DNA of 64,000 bases from Phytophthora sp. 'mugwort'. Its lineage: Eukaryota; Oomycota; Peronosporomycetes; Peronosporales; Peronosporaceae. Below, piece by piece: positions 1 through 10,904 of this stretch; the stretch's first letter is position 1, and each line of letters opens with the position of its first letter. Where the stretch lies: assembly GCA_033558025.1 (NCBI GenBank), contig JAUCEF010000009.1, positions 2,480,001-2,544,000 of the forward strand, written 5' to 3'. Position numbers and translations under genes: made by a program. The notes beneath the pieces are model-generated. The model made no database searches, was not told the origin of the DNA, and saw nothing but the letters and a program-made list of their open reading frames with translations.

Positions 1-209
1 TCCCGTTCATAGTCCACGACAATGGTACAGCGAGATCATTACCCTCACAGCCATTTGTCCGCTGATAGAGCGTGAAAATTCTCAAGAGCGATCTGCTGGG
101 TCTGACTCAATCCGCGCGACAGATCACCAGGTCTGTTCTACTGTAGTAGTTTTTGTGATTCTAAAACGGTGAACAAATTTCAAGCACTTGCTAATCCATT
201 ATTCTCTAG

Positions 210-400
210 CAGGCCATCGAATTACGCACATCTGAAGCCACCATCAAGTGCGCGTACGACTCTGTTTTCGGCCACACGTTCTCGCGAGAGCAAGTGTATG
301 ATCGCGTTCGTGAGTGCACGCAGTCGTGTCTCCGGGGCTTCAAATGGACACTTTTCGCTTACGGCCAGACAGGAAGTGGGAGACGACCAAAATCATGTTG
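210..400 (+). pseudogene. kinesin motor-domain fragment
   Basis: In frame 3, about 57 codons between a stop at 207-209 and the P-loop match a kinesin motor core: an AYDSVFG-like strand, FSREQVYD, a helix, then LFAYGQTGSG (about 345-380). In kinesins this loop binds ATP and continues GKT. Here the frame breaks right after GSG; one missing base would explain it, since the next frame continues for some codons. No Switch I, Switch II or microtubule-binding segment follows, and nothing kinesin-like is visible before 207. It is therefore a short duplicated or captured fragment. It is not a copy of the intact kinesin at 28-31 kb, whose P-loop is GQTGTGKT. Confidence 0.75.
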
Positions 401-1030
401 AATACGCACCAGTTTCCACAAGCCGAACAGCTCTCAAGATGCGATGCCGAATTCTGTGGCCCCGACCCACAAATTCGGCTGCCCAATCTAACTGGTGAAA
501 ATTTGCTTTTGTGTCTTGGTCCTTTCTGGAAAGACTTTGACGCCAGATTCTTTTCGTGATCGAGGTCATACCCTGCACTAACAAGTGGCACCAAATTTAT
601 CGATGATTTGCTTTCTCGCGTTTAGATGAATGCTAAACCTCGCCGCTACACTGGTCGAAAAAAGCAGAATTTTCGTCGTTTTCCTTAGCACTTCACGTGC
701 TTAGAATACCGACTTCCTTAGCTTATCGTCAGGCCACTTTAATAGCGGGAATTCCCACTCTACCGATATTAAAGCGCCCTTTAAGATGTTTTCCAAAACA
801 CGGTGAAATTACGCATCTAAAAGGGCGCTGGAGCGCCCTTTTGCATATATTGCGGGTTTCTTGTACCTGCTTTTGTTTCTACCAATCAGAAAGAGGTGTT
901 AAAAACGATGAAATGGTAAGATATCGAGTCGTTTATTTTATTGGGAGCATAAAATTGTCATTTCCCATCCTGATGCTATCCTGCTTGCAGGCCAGTCGTG
1001 GTACCATAGTAACTCCAAATGATATCTATA
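401..1030. other. non-coding stretch, no gene recognised
   Basis: Open frames here show no family features. The only structure I see is the palindromic repeat at 771-842. Confidence 0.5.
771..842. repeat. nested palindromic repeat, MITE-like
   Basis: Positions 819-842 form a perfect hairpin with 11-base arms (AAAAGGGCGCT) and a 2-base loop. The left arm plus its flank (814-829) is also the inverted repeat of 773-788 with one mismatch. Related AAAGGG(C/T)GC arms recur at 7895-8029, so this is probably a dispersed short element. Confidence 0.55.
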
Positions 1031-1031
1031 C

Positions 1032-2498
1032 ATGCACCTGGATGCATACTGTTGTCAAGATAGATACATCGGATCACTATCAACTATGCGGACTAGCTTC
1101 CACGACTGGGAGGATAAATCTCTGGTTCAGATTGCTTGCCAACTTGAACGTGAAGGTCTGCGGGTAACATGGAGTTGCGTGGCACGCCGGATGGCCAGGT
1201 CCAAGCGTACTCCACGGGAGCTACAGTTACGCCTAACTAGACTCAAACGTACATACGGAAATACTTTAGCGAACTTTCCACCGTGTTTCTTTGGCAAAAG
1301 CGCCACCGTACAAGGAATTTTTCGGAGGGGGAGAAGCGGTAACTCCCAAGAAGGTAGCGCTCCTTTACGGGGGCGTGGCGAAGATGCTGATGGTTGCGCT
1401 GGACGTATCAGCACAGCACGTGGCGGCATGGTATTTGTTGGAGTTGACGACGGTGGCGCAGTACTCGACGATGATCGAGCAGGACTCGCCGGAGCTACCC
1501 AAAGTCGTGGCACCGCTATCGACGGCCGTTCAGGACATGCTGGAGGTGGCGAATCTCGTGGAGGTGCGTGGACGATCTGGAGAGGTCAGCGCCGGACGTG
1601 ATGGAGCTGGTGTAGGACTCGCCGGACCTGACGGAGTTGGCGAAGATGGTGCGGGACGCGGCAGAGATGATGAGGTCAGTGGAAGGCTTGGTGGAGCTGA
1701 CGAAAGCTGTGGAGAAATCGGCGAATCTCCTAACAGCCGTATAGCAGGTGATGGAGATCGAGAGGATCATGGAAGACTTGACGGAGCTGATGAAGTCCGT
1801 TTAGTACGTGACGGACATAGCGGTCGAGATCGCGGTATGGCTGCTGTGATCAGCCGGATCAATTACCCATACACGCAGGCTAAAGCGGCACGGAAGATGG
1901 ATATGATTTTTGGGAATGTAAATGCAAGAGATATCACCAACTAGCTGGTCGAAAGCAGGACAATGCTGGTGAAATACTTCTGCGTAGTATTGCTGCGATG
2001 AATGAGGCCATTGGCCCATTAATGCACGATGATGTGTTTCTGGATGTTGGTGCAGGAATCGGCAACGTTCTAGCTCAAGTGGCTTTAACTACTAACGTCG
2101 TTGCATGCGTCGGTGTTGAACTTCGAGGTGAGCTTTGTGCGCTTTCAAACACTATCATGAAACGGCACGTTCCAGCGCTACCCATGCTCAATAAGGTGAC
2201 GCTGATATCGGCCGACGTACGCGACGTAGCACTATCGTTCCAGCCTCCAACGTGTAATGCTACAATCGTCTTCGCAAATATAGTTTTGTTTGAAGAAACC
2301 GCCAAGTTGGTGGTATCCAGAGAACTTAGTGCAATGAAGTGCTCCCGCATCCTGATCTCGACCTCTTTATTCTGTCTAAGACATCGCACAACATGTACAC
2401 AGCCGTTCTGTAAACACTGGAGATGGTGCGCGAAGTAGAAGCACAATGTAGCTGGAAGGCAGCCTGCCACCCTTTGTATATCTACACATCTAGATTCT
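1032..2498 (+). pseudogene. SANT/Myb-like plus DOT1-like methyltransferase remnant
   Basis: Three parts are readable on the plus strand. (1) About 1080-1290: a SANT/Myb-like segment with FHDWEDKSLVQIACQLE, then VARRM and a basic LTRLKRTYG helix. (2) About 1340-1850: degenerate helical repeats rich in ELxKVV and DLTELAK, with several frame changes and stops. (3) About 1885-2498: a DOT1-type SAM-binding core with motif I FLDVGAGIGNVLAQVAL, an acidic GVE strand, ADVRD and IVFANIVLF, ending near SWKAACHPLYIY at about 2490 after a frameshift. DOT1 enzymes methylate histone H3 lysine 79. Indels near 1941 and 2430 plus internal stops make this copy non-functional. The methyltransferase call is secure as a fold; H3K79 specificity is inference. 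Confidence 0.65.
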
Positions 2499-2570
2499 AA
2501 CTTTTACACATACCTTAATCGACATTTATGCATCTATATATATGTAGTTGATTTTCCACAGTCAACATCA

Positions 2571-3470
2571 TCAGCTGCAATATCGCGGTCGCGACGTCGC
2601 CAATGGTTCCAAACCTTTCGTCAGTCCCACCAAGTCCTCCACCAAATTCACCAGCTTTGCTACGTCCCGCACTAATTTCGTCAACTCCATCAGGCCCAGC
2701 GAGTCCTGCACCAGCTCCATCACGTCCGGCGTTGACCTCTCCAGCTCGTCCACGCACTCACGACCTTCGACACCTCCGGCATGTCCTACCAGATGTCGAG
2801 GTCTGCAAAATCGTCGCCAAGTGCGGCGGGAACTTCGATAACTCCACCGAGTCCATACCGATCGTTATTAACATCAGCAGAACCGTCGCCAACTCTAGCA
2901 TTTACCTTCGCCGGCTGGGTTGAGTGCTACTTGACCGTAGTAACCCCGCCGAATTCTCCAACACCGTTTCCACGTCCGCCGAGTCCTGCGCCACCGTCGA
3001 CAGTTCCGCCGAGTCCATCGCCAACCGCACTAGTCTCACCGGGTCCTCCACGACCTTTGCCACCCGCGCCGCGTTCAACGAGACTTCAGCGGCTCCACCA
3101 CGCCCAGCGCGGCCTTCACCGACTGCGATGAGTTCTCGACCGAGTCCTCCATCGACCTCATCAACTCGATCAGGGGCTCCACAAACTTCGTCGCACGCCT
3201 TACGTCTAGCAAAACAATTGGCAGGTCCGCCTTTTCGTATGTCCGCGACCTTAGCTCCTCCGCCATTCCCAGCCCGACCAGCATGGCCCGCACCACGTCC
3301 TGCATCGCCTGGAATATCAGCACTTGCAAGCTCCCCATCACTTACGCACTACACGCCAGAGCCGTCGCGATCGCTCGCACTGCGGCTGGCTTCTCCATAG
3401 CCTCAACACTATCACCAACGGTTTCGCGACGTAGCTTGGCTAGTTTTGACCCTCGATTGATGTTGCCTTT
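2571..3470 (-). pseudogene. inverted diverged copy of the helical repeat segment
   Basis: The minus strand carries short helical repeats of the style DVMELVQDSLGLMELTKLV and STVAQDSADVETVLENSAGL, spread over at least three frames. The nucleotide sequence at about 2620-2760 (minus) closely resembles 1560-1720 (plus), so this is a second copy of the middle part of the DOT1-like remnant in opposite orientation. Frame changes near 2760, 2930, 3075 and 3340 disable it. No methyltransferase motif follows. The leftward end abuts the end of the DOT1 fragment, so the two copies converge at about 2500-2570. The product is unknown; helix-rich composition is the only direct observation. Confidence 0.55.
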
Positions 3471-5648
3471 GAACGTGAAGAGTTGCTGGGGTTTATATAA
3501 TCTGTGCGATTTCTCCCAACATGTCCACGTGACGTGGGAGCACATCCAAGGTTTGGCTTCTTGACGATGCACTACGTGACAAAGGCACACGCCGTGCGTG
3601 TGAGACAATAATTTTGCCACCTCTGTGGGATATCGGTCTTCCCACCGGCACACGATGCTGCGGCGACGCTTCCGGTTCTGACTATCATAGATCTGCTTGG
3701 ACGTCACAGACGAGCAAATTGTAGCAGGACTACCTTGGCTGCGGTCAGAACGCACGCCTGACGGGGTTTCTTCATTGGTCGTCGAAGCCTCCAAGTTGCT
3801 CAGCGAAACACTTTCAAATAGCATGCGCCCCTCACTGGGTGCCTGAGCCCACTGACCATTAATTAGCTCGCTCACGAGCTCCGTCATAAACGCGCGATGC
3901 GGATCTCGAGCTGTTGGCTCCAGCCTCGCGAGGCGCCGAGTTAGATATGCATTTGCCCTAGCAACATCTATCAAAGCCAGCGCTAGCTTCTTATGCCACC
4001 TTTTGAAGGAAGGACCATAAGCTATTGAAATCGCTTTCGGATCTGATCAAGACGGTCAACCCCCTGCATGTTGCTGTTATATGCACCGATACAGGTTGGC
4101 GCTGGAAACACAGTGTCCTCGCTGCTAACCATGTGAGTCACCGGGGTCACAGTGGATGGGTCAGCATTTGACACCATGTTCATAATACTGCCGTCGCACC
4201 AGGACGATGCTATCATTCCATGCTCTAGCGAAACTGCCTATCGTAAATCACCTCGAATACAATTGTCGTGGTCTTTCTCAAGAATTGTGTGCGCCGGGAA
4301 ATGTTTGCTGTTCGTTCGAATCGTTCCGCGTCCGTACAACCCTTTGATTCGAAGCTCTTGTAGCAATTGGACAGATGTATAATAGTTGTCCATGTTCACC
4401 ATACGGCTGGTCCCAAACAGAGGTTGAGTAACTTCTAGAACGAGTTGTCTGATCTTAGACACCTTTGTCAGTTCGGATCGCAGCAACTGCGTTTCCTGAC
4501 TTGTAGCCACACCTTCAAGTCGATCGATAATGTCGGACTTGTTGCAATGCAATCGGTAGTTTAGCGCTATCCAACTTGAGGAACAGCACAGCATATACAG
4601 TCGGAAATGGTATTTGCCGGTGGGTTTCATGGGGTTGAACACAATCATGTGTGGCCACTGGCGTGACCGACATGCCACACTGGCCTCGTCTAGGGCAACA
4701 TCATAACCGACCATAATATACTTGCCGCCTGTTACTTTCAGTAAATTGAATGATGGTCGGATACGCGCCGCTGCATCTTTCGTAGAGTGGTGGGGGTTAC
4801 GTTGAAACTCAGGCAACGCCTATGAACTTTGAATCGGTTGAGGCTCATAATGCCATCCAATGAAGTGGCGGTTCCTCCAAATATGAGGTCTTCCGGTTGA
4901 GGTCCCCAATAGTTCGAGAACTCGCCCTTATCATTCAAAGCCATAAAGAAGAGGATTTCAAAGAAATCCATAAGTTTGAACAATGTGAACGGACTCGACG
5001 TTCGTATCTCTTTCGTGATGGCATACTCGTTGGTCTCGTGCAGTACTTGTCTCCAAAAATAAAGCGGCAGATAGGCAAAAACGCAAGAGCTGGCCGAATA
5101 CTCGAAAATGTGTTTTATACTCGGAACGCAGTCGAGTTCTCGTGGAGCCATCGGGATGTGCATACAAATCGGTGAGAGCGTCTGCGTGGGCCGTCGGATC
5201 GAACCGCATGTTCTTAATGGCCTCGACCTCGGCAAGACTTGTCGGGAGCTCTTCTGAAAATTCGTACTCCTCACACATCTCCGCCAGGTCAGCTCTGATG
5301 TGTATCGCCCAGTTCCATCTCGTCCTTGCCATCATGCTGCGTTAGCCCGTTCCAATCGGGATTTTTCAGCAACAAGAGGGACCTATAGTTCTCGACGCCT
5401 GCCTGTACTGTCCCCACGCCGACATGCTCAACCGATTGTTGGAACTGAGAGTCTATCCACCGGATTAGAAATAGCGAGGCATACTTGCCCTTCCTTGGTC
5501 GGCGACAAACACGGCCTATGATAAAGGCAGTTCCAACCACTCGATAAGCCTTCGCTTTCATCCAAGTTTCCTTCTCGGGCGTAAACGCGACCAACTTGTC
5601 AATATATATGTCTTGAAGAAAGGCAGGAGGTGTTCTTGTAGGAGTCAC
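3471..5648 (-). pseudogene. piggyBac-like (DDE_Tnp_1_7) transposase, frameshifted
   Basis: Read right to left: an N-terminal region (5648-5290); a segment with LPLYFWRQV, SPFTLFKLMDFF and NYWG...FGGTATSLDGIMSLNRFK (about 5090-4800); the first catalytic Asp in VGYDVALDE (about 4720); the DNYYTS motif with the second Asp (about 4385); a WCDGS strand (about 4195); MQGVDRLDQ (about 4045); and a C-terminal tail of IDVARANAYLTRR followed by a Cys/His-rich part with VCLCHVVHRQ (about 3970-3520). These are hallmarks of PGBD-type transposases, which cut and paste DNA at TTAA sites. At least four frame breaks (near 5290, 5110, 4800 and 4020) inactivate it. No terminal repeats were identified. Confidence 0.8.
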
Positions 5649-7191
5649 CGTAGTTTGAGTCGAAAACGGAGGAAAAGAGGAACACTTCCGACCGTACCGA
5701 CATGCATTTGGCTTTGGCCTACGGCTCCGAAATCAAGACGTGACACAACATGACCGACGTCATCACCACTGACCGAATGAACGATCGAGATTACGAGAAG
5801 CACCTCGACTTCGCCGTCCACCCTCAAGTTCGTATGCCCGCCCGTAACCTCGTCCGTGTCCACGTCGTCGGTCACCAACACGTGCGCGAGCCGCGCCATG
5901 TCCTCCCGCGTCGGCGCCGCTCCATCGCATGAGGCCACCTGCACGCACTGAGTCTATTAGCACAAATACAAATAGTTAGTATCCAACCGCTTCGCCTAAT
6001 CGCTTATCCGTCATTTGCACCTGTTATCGTCGCCACTGCAGAAGCGTATGCGCTTCCATCCATATCGACAGCAGCATCGCTGCTTTCCACGTTCACGACA
6101 TCAAATCGTCCCATCACTTCGCCGTGCTCTCCTGCACGTCCGCATCAATGTCCACGTCCTCGGCCACCACTACGTGGGCGAGCTGCGCCACCGCGTGGTT
6201 TGAGACCACTGGCACATACAGATCATATTTGCATAAGAACGCATTGTTAGTGTCGAACACCATCCACACTCCACTGCCTCACACCACTCGCACCTGTGAC
6301 AAGCATCTCGGCCGTATCCTCTGCGCCGTCTTCCTGTCGACAGCGGTGTCACTGCGTCCACGTACAACACATCTACCTGTATGCTCGCGTCATCAGCCTC
6401 TTGTGTGCGTTTCCGTCCGAAACCGTATCCGTGTCCGCGATCTCCACCACCACTATGTGCGCTGGCGGCGCCACGTCCTCCAGCACGTGGGCATCTGCCT
6501 TGCGTGAGACCACCGGCACTCACAGTTCCTGTTAGCACTGCAAGCATAGTTAGTACCTACCTCTTCCTCATACCGTTTCACCACGCCGTTCGCACCTGCA
6601 GCAATCACTTCTGCAGCCCCACCGTCACCGCTGTCAACCCCTCGGGCACGACCACGTCCGTGCCTATGTCCTTGTTCAGCGCGAGCTGCGCCACGTCCTC
6701 CAGTACCGATGTCGCTGCCTTGCGTGAGACCATCGACACCCTCAGCGCATATTAGTCCAGCACACACGTGTAGGTAGAGGGCATACTCAATATCATACAA
6801 AAAAGCCCCGAATCAGTCGCACCTGGGACAGCCGAGTCAATTGCGTCCGTACTAGTGCCGATGAAATCGAGGACGGCTTCCTCGCCGAGGAGGAAGTCGA
6901 CACCTTCCTCCCCCTTTGGGTCCCCCCCAGCTTAATGTAACGATAGCGGTTATCCAGGCCGGACGTGGATGGCTTTGAAGACCACCCGTCTCTTCGCAGC
7001 TTGGTCCACGCACGCATGAACTCCATAAGCCCCCCCCACACACACACACTGTTATGGGGGGCAGTAGCCTGCGAAACCGCCTATGCGCCGGCACGAGTAG
7101 CGCGCCGACGTTTGTTCGCCCCCGGGATCTTGGTAATCAGCATGCGCTTCCGTCCGACAGCAACGCTCTTTTCCATCTTCGCGCCGAAATG
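5649..7191 (-). pseudogene. unrecognised repeat-containing protein remnant
   Basis: The minus strand starts with a basic segment MEKSVAVGRKRMLITK (from about 7165). A conserved-looking domain of the form AWTKLRRDGWSSKP...LDNRYRYIKLGG follows, continuing after a frameshift as KGEEGVDFLLGEEAVLDF (7030-6850). At least four spaced blocks come next, built on VPVVSRKAxxxVLEDVAxxA with an acidic strand (about 6755-6650, 6515-6400, 6215-6110 and 5945-5810). They are separated by stretches that may be introns or decay. It lies directly upstream of, and in the same direction as, the piggyBac-like frame, so it could be its N-terminal extension or a companion gene. I cannot name the family. Confidence 0.4.
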
Positions 7192-7199
7192 GTTGTGAG

Positions 7200-8227
7200 G
7201 GGGAAAACTTAGCGGTCAATACGCTCCGCAGGGACGTATTTAGTTTTAAGTCTACAATTCCGATAAAAATATGTATTCTAAACTTCTATCACGTACTTAA
7301 AAAAAGAAGGTTATAGATTTAGAGCAACGTGCCATGAGCGGTAAAAATGCTCGCGAAAAATCCTTCTTACCGGACTCCACATGACATATATAGAAAGTTC
7401 AAATAGATACATATCTTCACTGGGATATACTGCTAAAGTTCTCAACGCGAAAGACATACTCACCTCCCATTCACAAACGTTACCAGTTCAGTGACCAATA
7501 TATGCTATGTCTCACAGCCCGTAGTGCCTGAAACACCCCTGCAACTCCATAGATATCACTGAAGCTTTACTACCTAATGGACTTCGGCATGAAACGAGCA
7601 TGTGTAAACAATATCGCACCATATCGGACTCCATTAGATATTGGCGCGAAACGGTTTGCATGTTTGGACGTGTCAGACGGACGTCCGGACGTCCTCAGTG
7701 CGACACTACGTCGACAACTACGACGTCGACGGACAAGAACGAGAAAATGACGTAACCCATTAATTGCACTTCGTAAATAAGAAACTAGAACAGTGTACCA
7801 CTAGTTTTATCCAATCATCGCATAGTTCAGCTAGTTGTGCGCTCAAAAATTAAATCCAAACCAATCAGTGACGACTGCATGTAATACCATGGTTTTCTAA
7901 AAGGGTGCTCATTGCGCCCTTTATGCATTGCCTTTTTATTTACATGTAGAAAACCTACATATGTCGTCATGTCGCGATCTGACCCTAGTACCGTGGTTTT
8001 TAAAGGGCGCAGGGAGCACCCTTTTAGAAGGATTTGACTTAGTTTTAAATAGTATAGTTTTTATCCCTTAGGCGCACGAAAGGGTTAAGCTAATGGCGGT
8101 ATGAAAGGCGCTCTTAGAAAAGGCAAGGTGAGGGAATGACGGACGTATAGTCAAACTAAGCTAGATGTATTGAAGCGATTGCATCAATGGAACGCGGTAG
8201 GTCATTTGTGCAGTACCAAACCTCATG
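7200..8227. other. AT-rich non-coding stretch
   Basis: No coding frame with family features is visible on either strand. The stretch contains the short inverted repeat element at 7886-8030. Confidence 0.5.
7886..8030. repeat. short inverted-repeat (MITE-like) element
   Basis: TTCTAAAAGGGTGCTC..TGCGCCCTTTA at 7895-7923 is the imperfect inverted repeat of 8001-8029. Each arm is itself a small hairpin. TACCrTGGTTTT precedes both arms as a direct repeat (about 7886 and 7989). The arms resemble those at 771-842, so both belong to one dispersed family. No target-site duplication was established. Confidence 0.5.
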
Positions 8228-9320
8228 TTACCTGCTATTCTCTCGAGCTGCAAGTGCGGAAACCAAATCGAGTTGTTTGGCGTGCAGAATACCTTCCAGT
8301 GAGAAATCTGCTAATGACTGGCGGTAGTCATTCCTCTCCCAACCGATGATCGAGAAGTCTGACCCCACCGTCGCGTATTTGGGAACACGGTTGCTAATGC
8401 CCCACAAAACTATTGTAGCGTCAAAAACAAGCGTCCATCCTGCGCTAAACCCGGTGTGTTCATCGGAACACGTATTCGGCTTCATGCAGGTCGCTGTCCC
8501 CCCGGACAGCTTGGATAAGCTCCTGATACTCAGTCTCAACTGCTTCGATACGTTCCGTCGTCCAACCAGCGTCAACAAGACGATGCATGTGTTCTCTGAT
8601 GAACCAGACAGCGCCGATGTGCGTGTTTTAGCCAGCGTGTGGGGCACAACCGGCGGTAGTTCCATGTCATCGGCTCATTGAGGGAGTTGCGGGTCGCAAC
8701 AATGCTTGCTATACCGACAAATAGCCCAACAAATAAACCAGAGATAATGACTGAAGTATGTCGATAACAAAAATTCCACGATCGTTAATGAAGTTGAGTG
8801 CGTCCGATACTGGCGCCGCAACCAACCTAGTAATCTCGTAAGCGTTGTCACAAAGCGGTCATCAAAGAGTTTGTTATACTCCGCTTGTGACAACTAGATC
8901 AAGCTGGTGAAGACTACACCAAATTCTAGCAAGCGAATATCGACTAGCTTCGTCAAAACGTGTTTGTACCCCCGATAGATGCCCTGTCATGGTGGGCTCG
9001 CCATCAGTACCCACGGATAATAATTTGGAGCGCCAGTTGACATCAAGAACATCCAATACGTTCTGACATGCTCCAAAAAAGCGTTTCAGCCGTCTTGTTC
9101 TGCAATAATGGCACTGCAATCAGGTGCAAATTTCCAAGTTGGCCTCACGCTGTGTGAAACCCACCCGAATGTCCAAGTACGACGCCCCTAGCACACTTCC
9201 AACATCGAGCGCAATCGAGTGTGGCCAACAACCGCGAACCTCGTTCAAGATGGGTACAACTCAACTTGGTGATACAATTTTCCGGGTTCTGCTGCCGATT
9301 TTTGCGATGTTGTTTGTGCC
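8228..9320 (-). pseudogene. hAT-family transposase remnant
   Basis: Right to left, the minus strand shows a NLHLIA strand (about 9130), DVNWRSKLLSVGTDGEPTMTG (about 9050-8990, containing a likely catalytic Asp), VQTRFDEA, IWCSLHQLDLVV (about 8900), LTRLLGWLRRQ (about 8830), a helix ERIEAVETEYQEL (about 8540), and a C-terminal block with ATVGSDFSIIGWERNDYRQSL and DFSLEGILHAKQ (about 8380-8275) typical of the hAT dimerisation region. Stops and frame changes between 8890 and 8400 show that it is dead. hAT enzymes move DNA with 8-bp target duplications. An N-terminal BED finger is not visible. Confidence 0.75.
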
Positions 9321-9335
9321 GTTCAATCAATAAGC

Positions 9336-10076
9336 ATGTACAACTCCGAATACAATATCGATCCGACCCAGTTCTGGAACAACACTTTCGAAATCGAAGT
9401 ACCTACGGGTGCTACAACATCCATTGTGAGTATCAATCTCTAGGATGGTATTTACACGTATGTCGATATCAATCGAAGCATCCAGACTGCTCTCGTTGAT
9501 GCTGGTGACGATCTCATTGATCCATCTGAAAATAATGTTTTTTACATCCAATTATCGGGAAATAGCTTATATTATGCTGCTCAGTTTGATTTCAGCGCTA
9601 CCCGGTTAACCAACCGTTGGAAGTACCTGGACTAGACCTACTACTGGTCTATATAGCTTCGGCGGTTTTGGTTTGCCTACTACTATGCGCGTTTCGCGCC
9701 TGATCATCGATAATGCTGAGTTTGGAAAGGTTTTTGGATTGACTGTTGGAACATATCCATCGTCCCCTGCAACGGTTGCAAGCGCTCAACTTTCGAACAC
9801 GATCCCTCAGATCCACCCTACGAGTTCATACATCGTACGATGCGATCTAATTAAGAATGAATACGTTGCGAGTGGCGATATTCTGAGTGCATTCGATCGA
9901 GGTGATGCATCGGTTGGACAGCTAATTAGCTACAAGCCGAGTCCATATGCTTGGATGAACTGTCACAACGGTGCTCATACGACGATTACGATCTCCATTA
10001 CAACCAGACTGATCAGAAGGTTAAGTTTCAAGATATTTCGGTCTCGATCATGCTTTTGCTTCGACCAAAAAAATAA
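9336..10076 (+). pseudogene. penton-like minor capsid protein of integrated virus
   Basis: The frame starts MYNSEYNIDPTQFWNN, followed by FEIEVPTGA and VDINRSIQ, the strand-turn pattern I associate with minor capsid (penton) proteins of Polinton-like viruses. The C-terminal half has IPQIHPTSSYIVRCDLI, ILSAFDRGDASVGQLISY and a tail ending in a hydrophobic MLLLRP-type strand. In-frame stops at 9441-9443 and near 9630, a frame change around 9650 and another near 10010 break it. Total span of about 245 codons fits the family. Expected role: vertex protein of a small icosahedral capsid. The assignment rests on motifs and on the neighbouring capsid and protease genes. Confidence 0.65.
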
Positions 10077-10157
10077 GCCATTGCTTGTGTCTTTTTTTTA
10101 GCGTAATGAGGCGGAAGTTACAATCTAAAGCTCCCCGCTTGTATATAGCCTTCTTCT

Positions 10158-10892
10158 TCATGGGACGGAGCGTAGCCATATAATCGCGAACTTGCAGAGA
10201 ACCTTTTGCAAATCTCTTAGCCTATGCCTTTGGTTGCCAACACCTACTCCATATCGACGGCGGACCTCACCTCGAAGAGATTTGATGAGGTCCCCATGTT
10301 CAGGTTTGGTAGCCTTGGAAAGCAGAAACTTCTCTCCGGCATCGACCACTTCAGTAATAATTTCCTTGCGCTTTGTGTAAGCGAGAGCACGTTTGGCCCC
10401 CTTCTTCACATCACTCATAGCTAGGCGTCCGCCTTCCTTATCGCTATCATAAACCCCGATACCCGTCATGGAGCGGATAGCAGCTCTCGCTGGAATAGCG
10501 CCCTGGGGAGCACCGAGTGCAGTTGCGAGAGCGGGAACAGCAGCATCTGCTGCTCCGTTAAGAATGCCAGAGTCTTTAGCAAATTTGAATGCCTTTTTGA
10601 TGCCTCCCCATATCTTTCCCCATATACTGCCCCCGTGCATGCCTCCACATTGCATATGATTGAAAGGATATCCGATCTTCTTTTTGGTAATAGCCAATCG
10701 CGTTCCTTTACCTGATTTGTGAGCTCGAAGAGCTTTAGCATACGATTCAGGATGAAGATGAAGCGTAGCACCAGAACCACTCAACTCATCTTTAGTCAAT
10801 GAGAGAGTACCAGACTTGAATGCCCTCTTGGGCTTTACCTCTTGGATTGACGATGAAACTGGTAACTCATTGAACACCATGATGATATTCAT
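10158..10892 (-). CDS. glycine-rich pVI/pX-like virion protein, probably intact frame
   Basis: This 244-codon minus-strand frame has no internal stop. Residues about 40-75 are basic (HPESYAKALRAHKSGKGTR). A glycine-rich amphipathic segment follows, GGSIWGKIWGGIKKAFKFAK (about 87-107), then an Ala-rich stretch and a basic tail RGEVRRRYG. The layout resembles small virion proteins of adenoviruses and Polintons (pVI or pX types), which carry membrane-active or DNA-condensing segments matured by the viral protease. It lies back to back with the penton gene and upstream of the protease in the same direction. The exact family is uncertain; the last 25 codons may be out of the original frame. Confidence 0.5.
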   Translation of the reverse strand: MNIIMVFNELPVSSSIQEVKPKRAFKSGTLSLTKDELSGSGATLHLHPESYAKALRAHKSGKGTRLAITKKKIGYPFNHMQCGGMHGGSIWGKIWGGIKKAFKFAKDSGILNGAADAAVPALATALGAPQGAIPARAAIRSMTGIGVYDSDKEGGRLAMSDVKKGAKRALAYTKRKEIITEVVDAGEKFLLSKATKPEHGDLIKSLRGEVRRRYGVGVGNQRHRLRDLQKVLCKFAIIWLRSVP

Positions 10893-10904
10893 GATTGATT
10901 TTAT

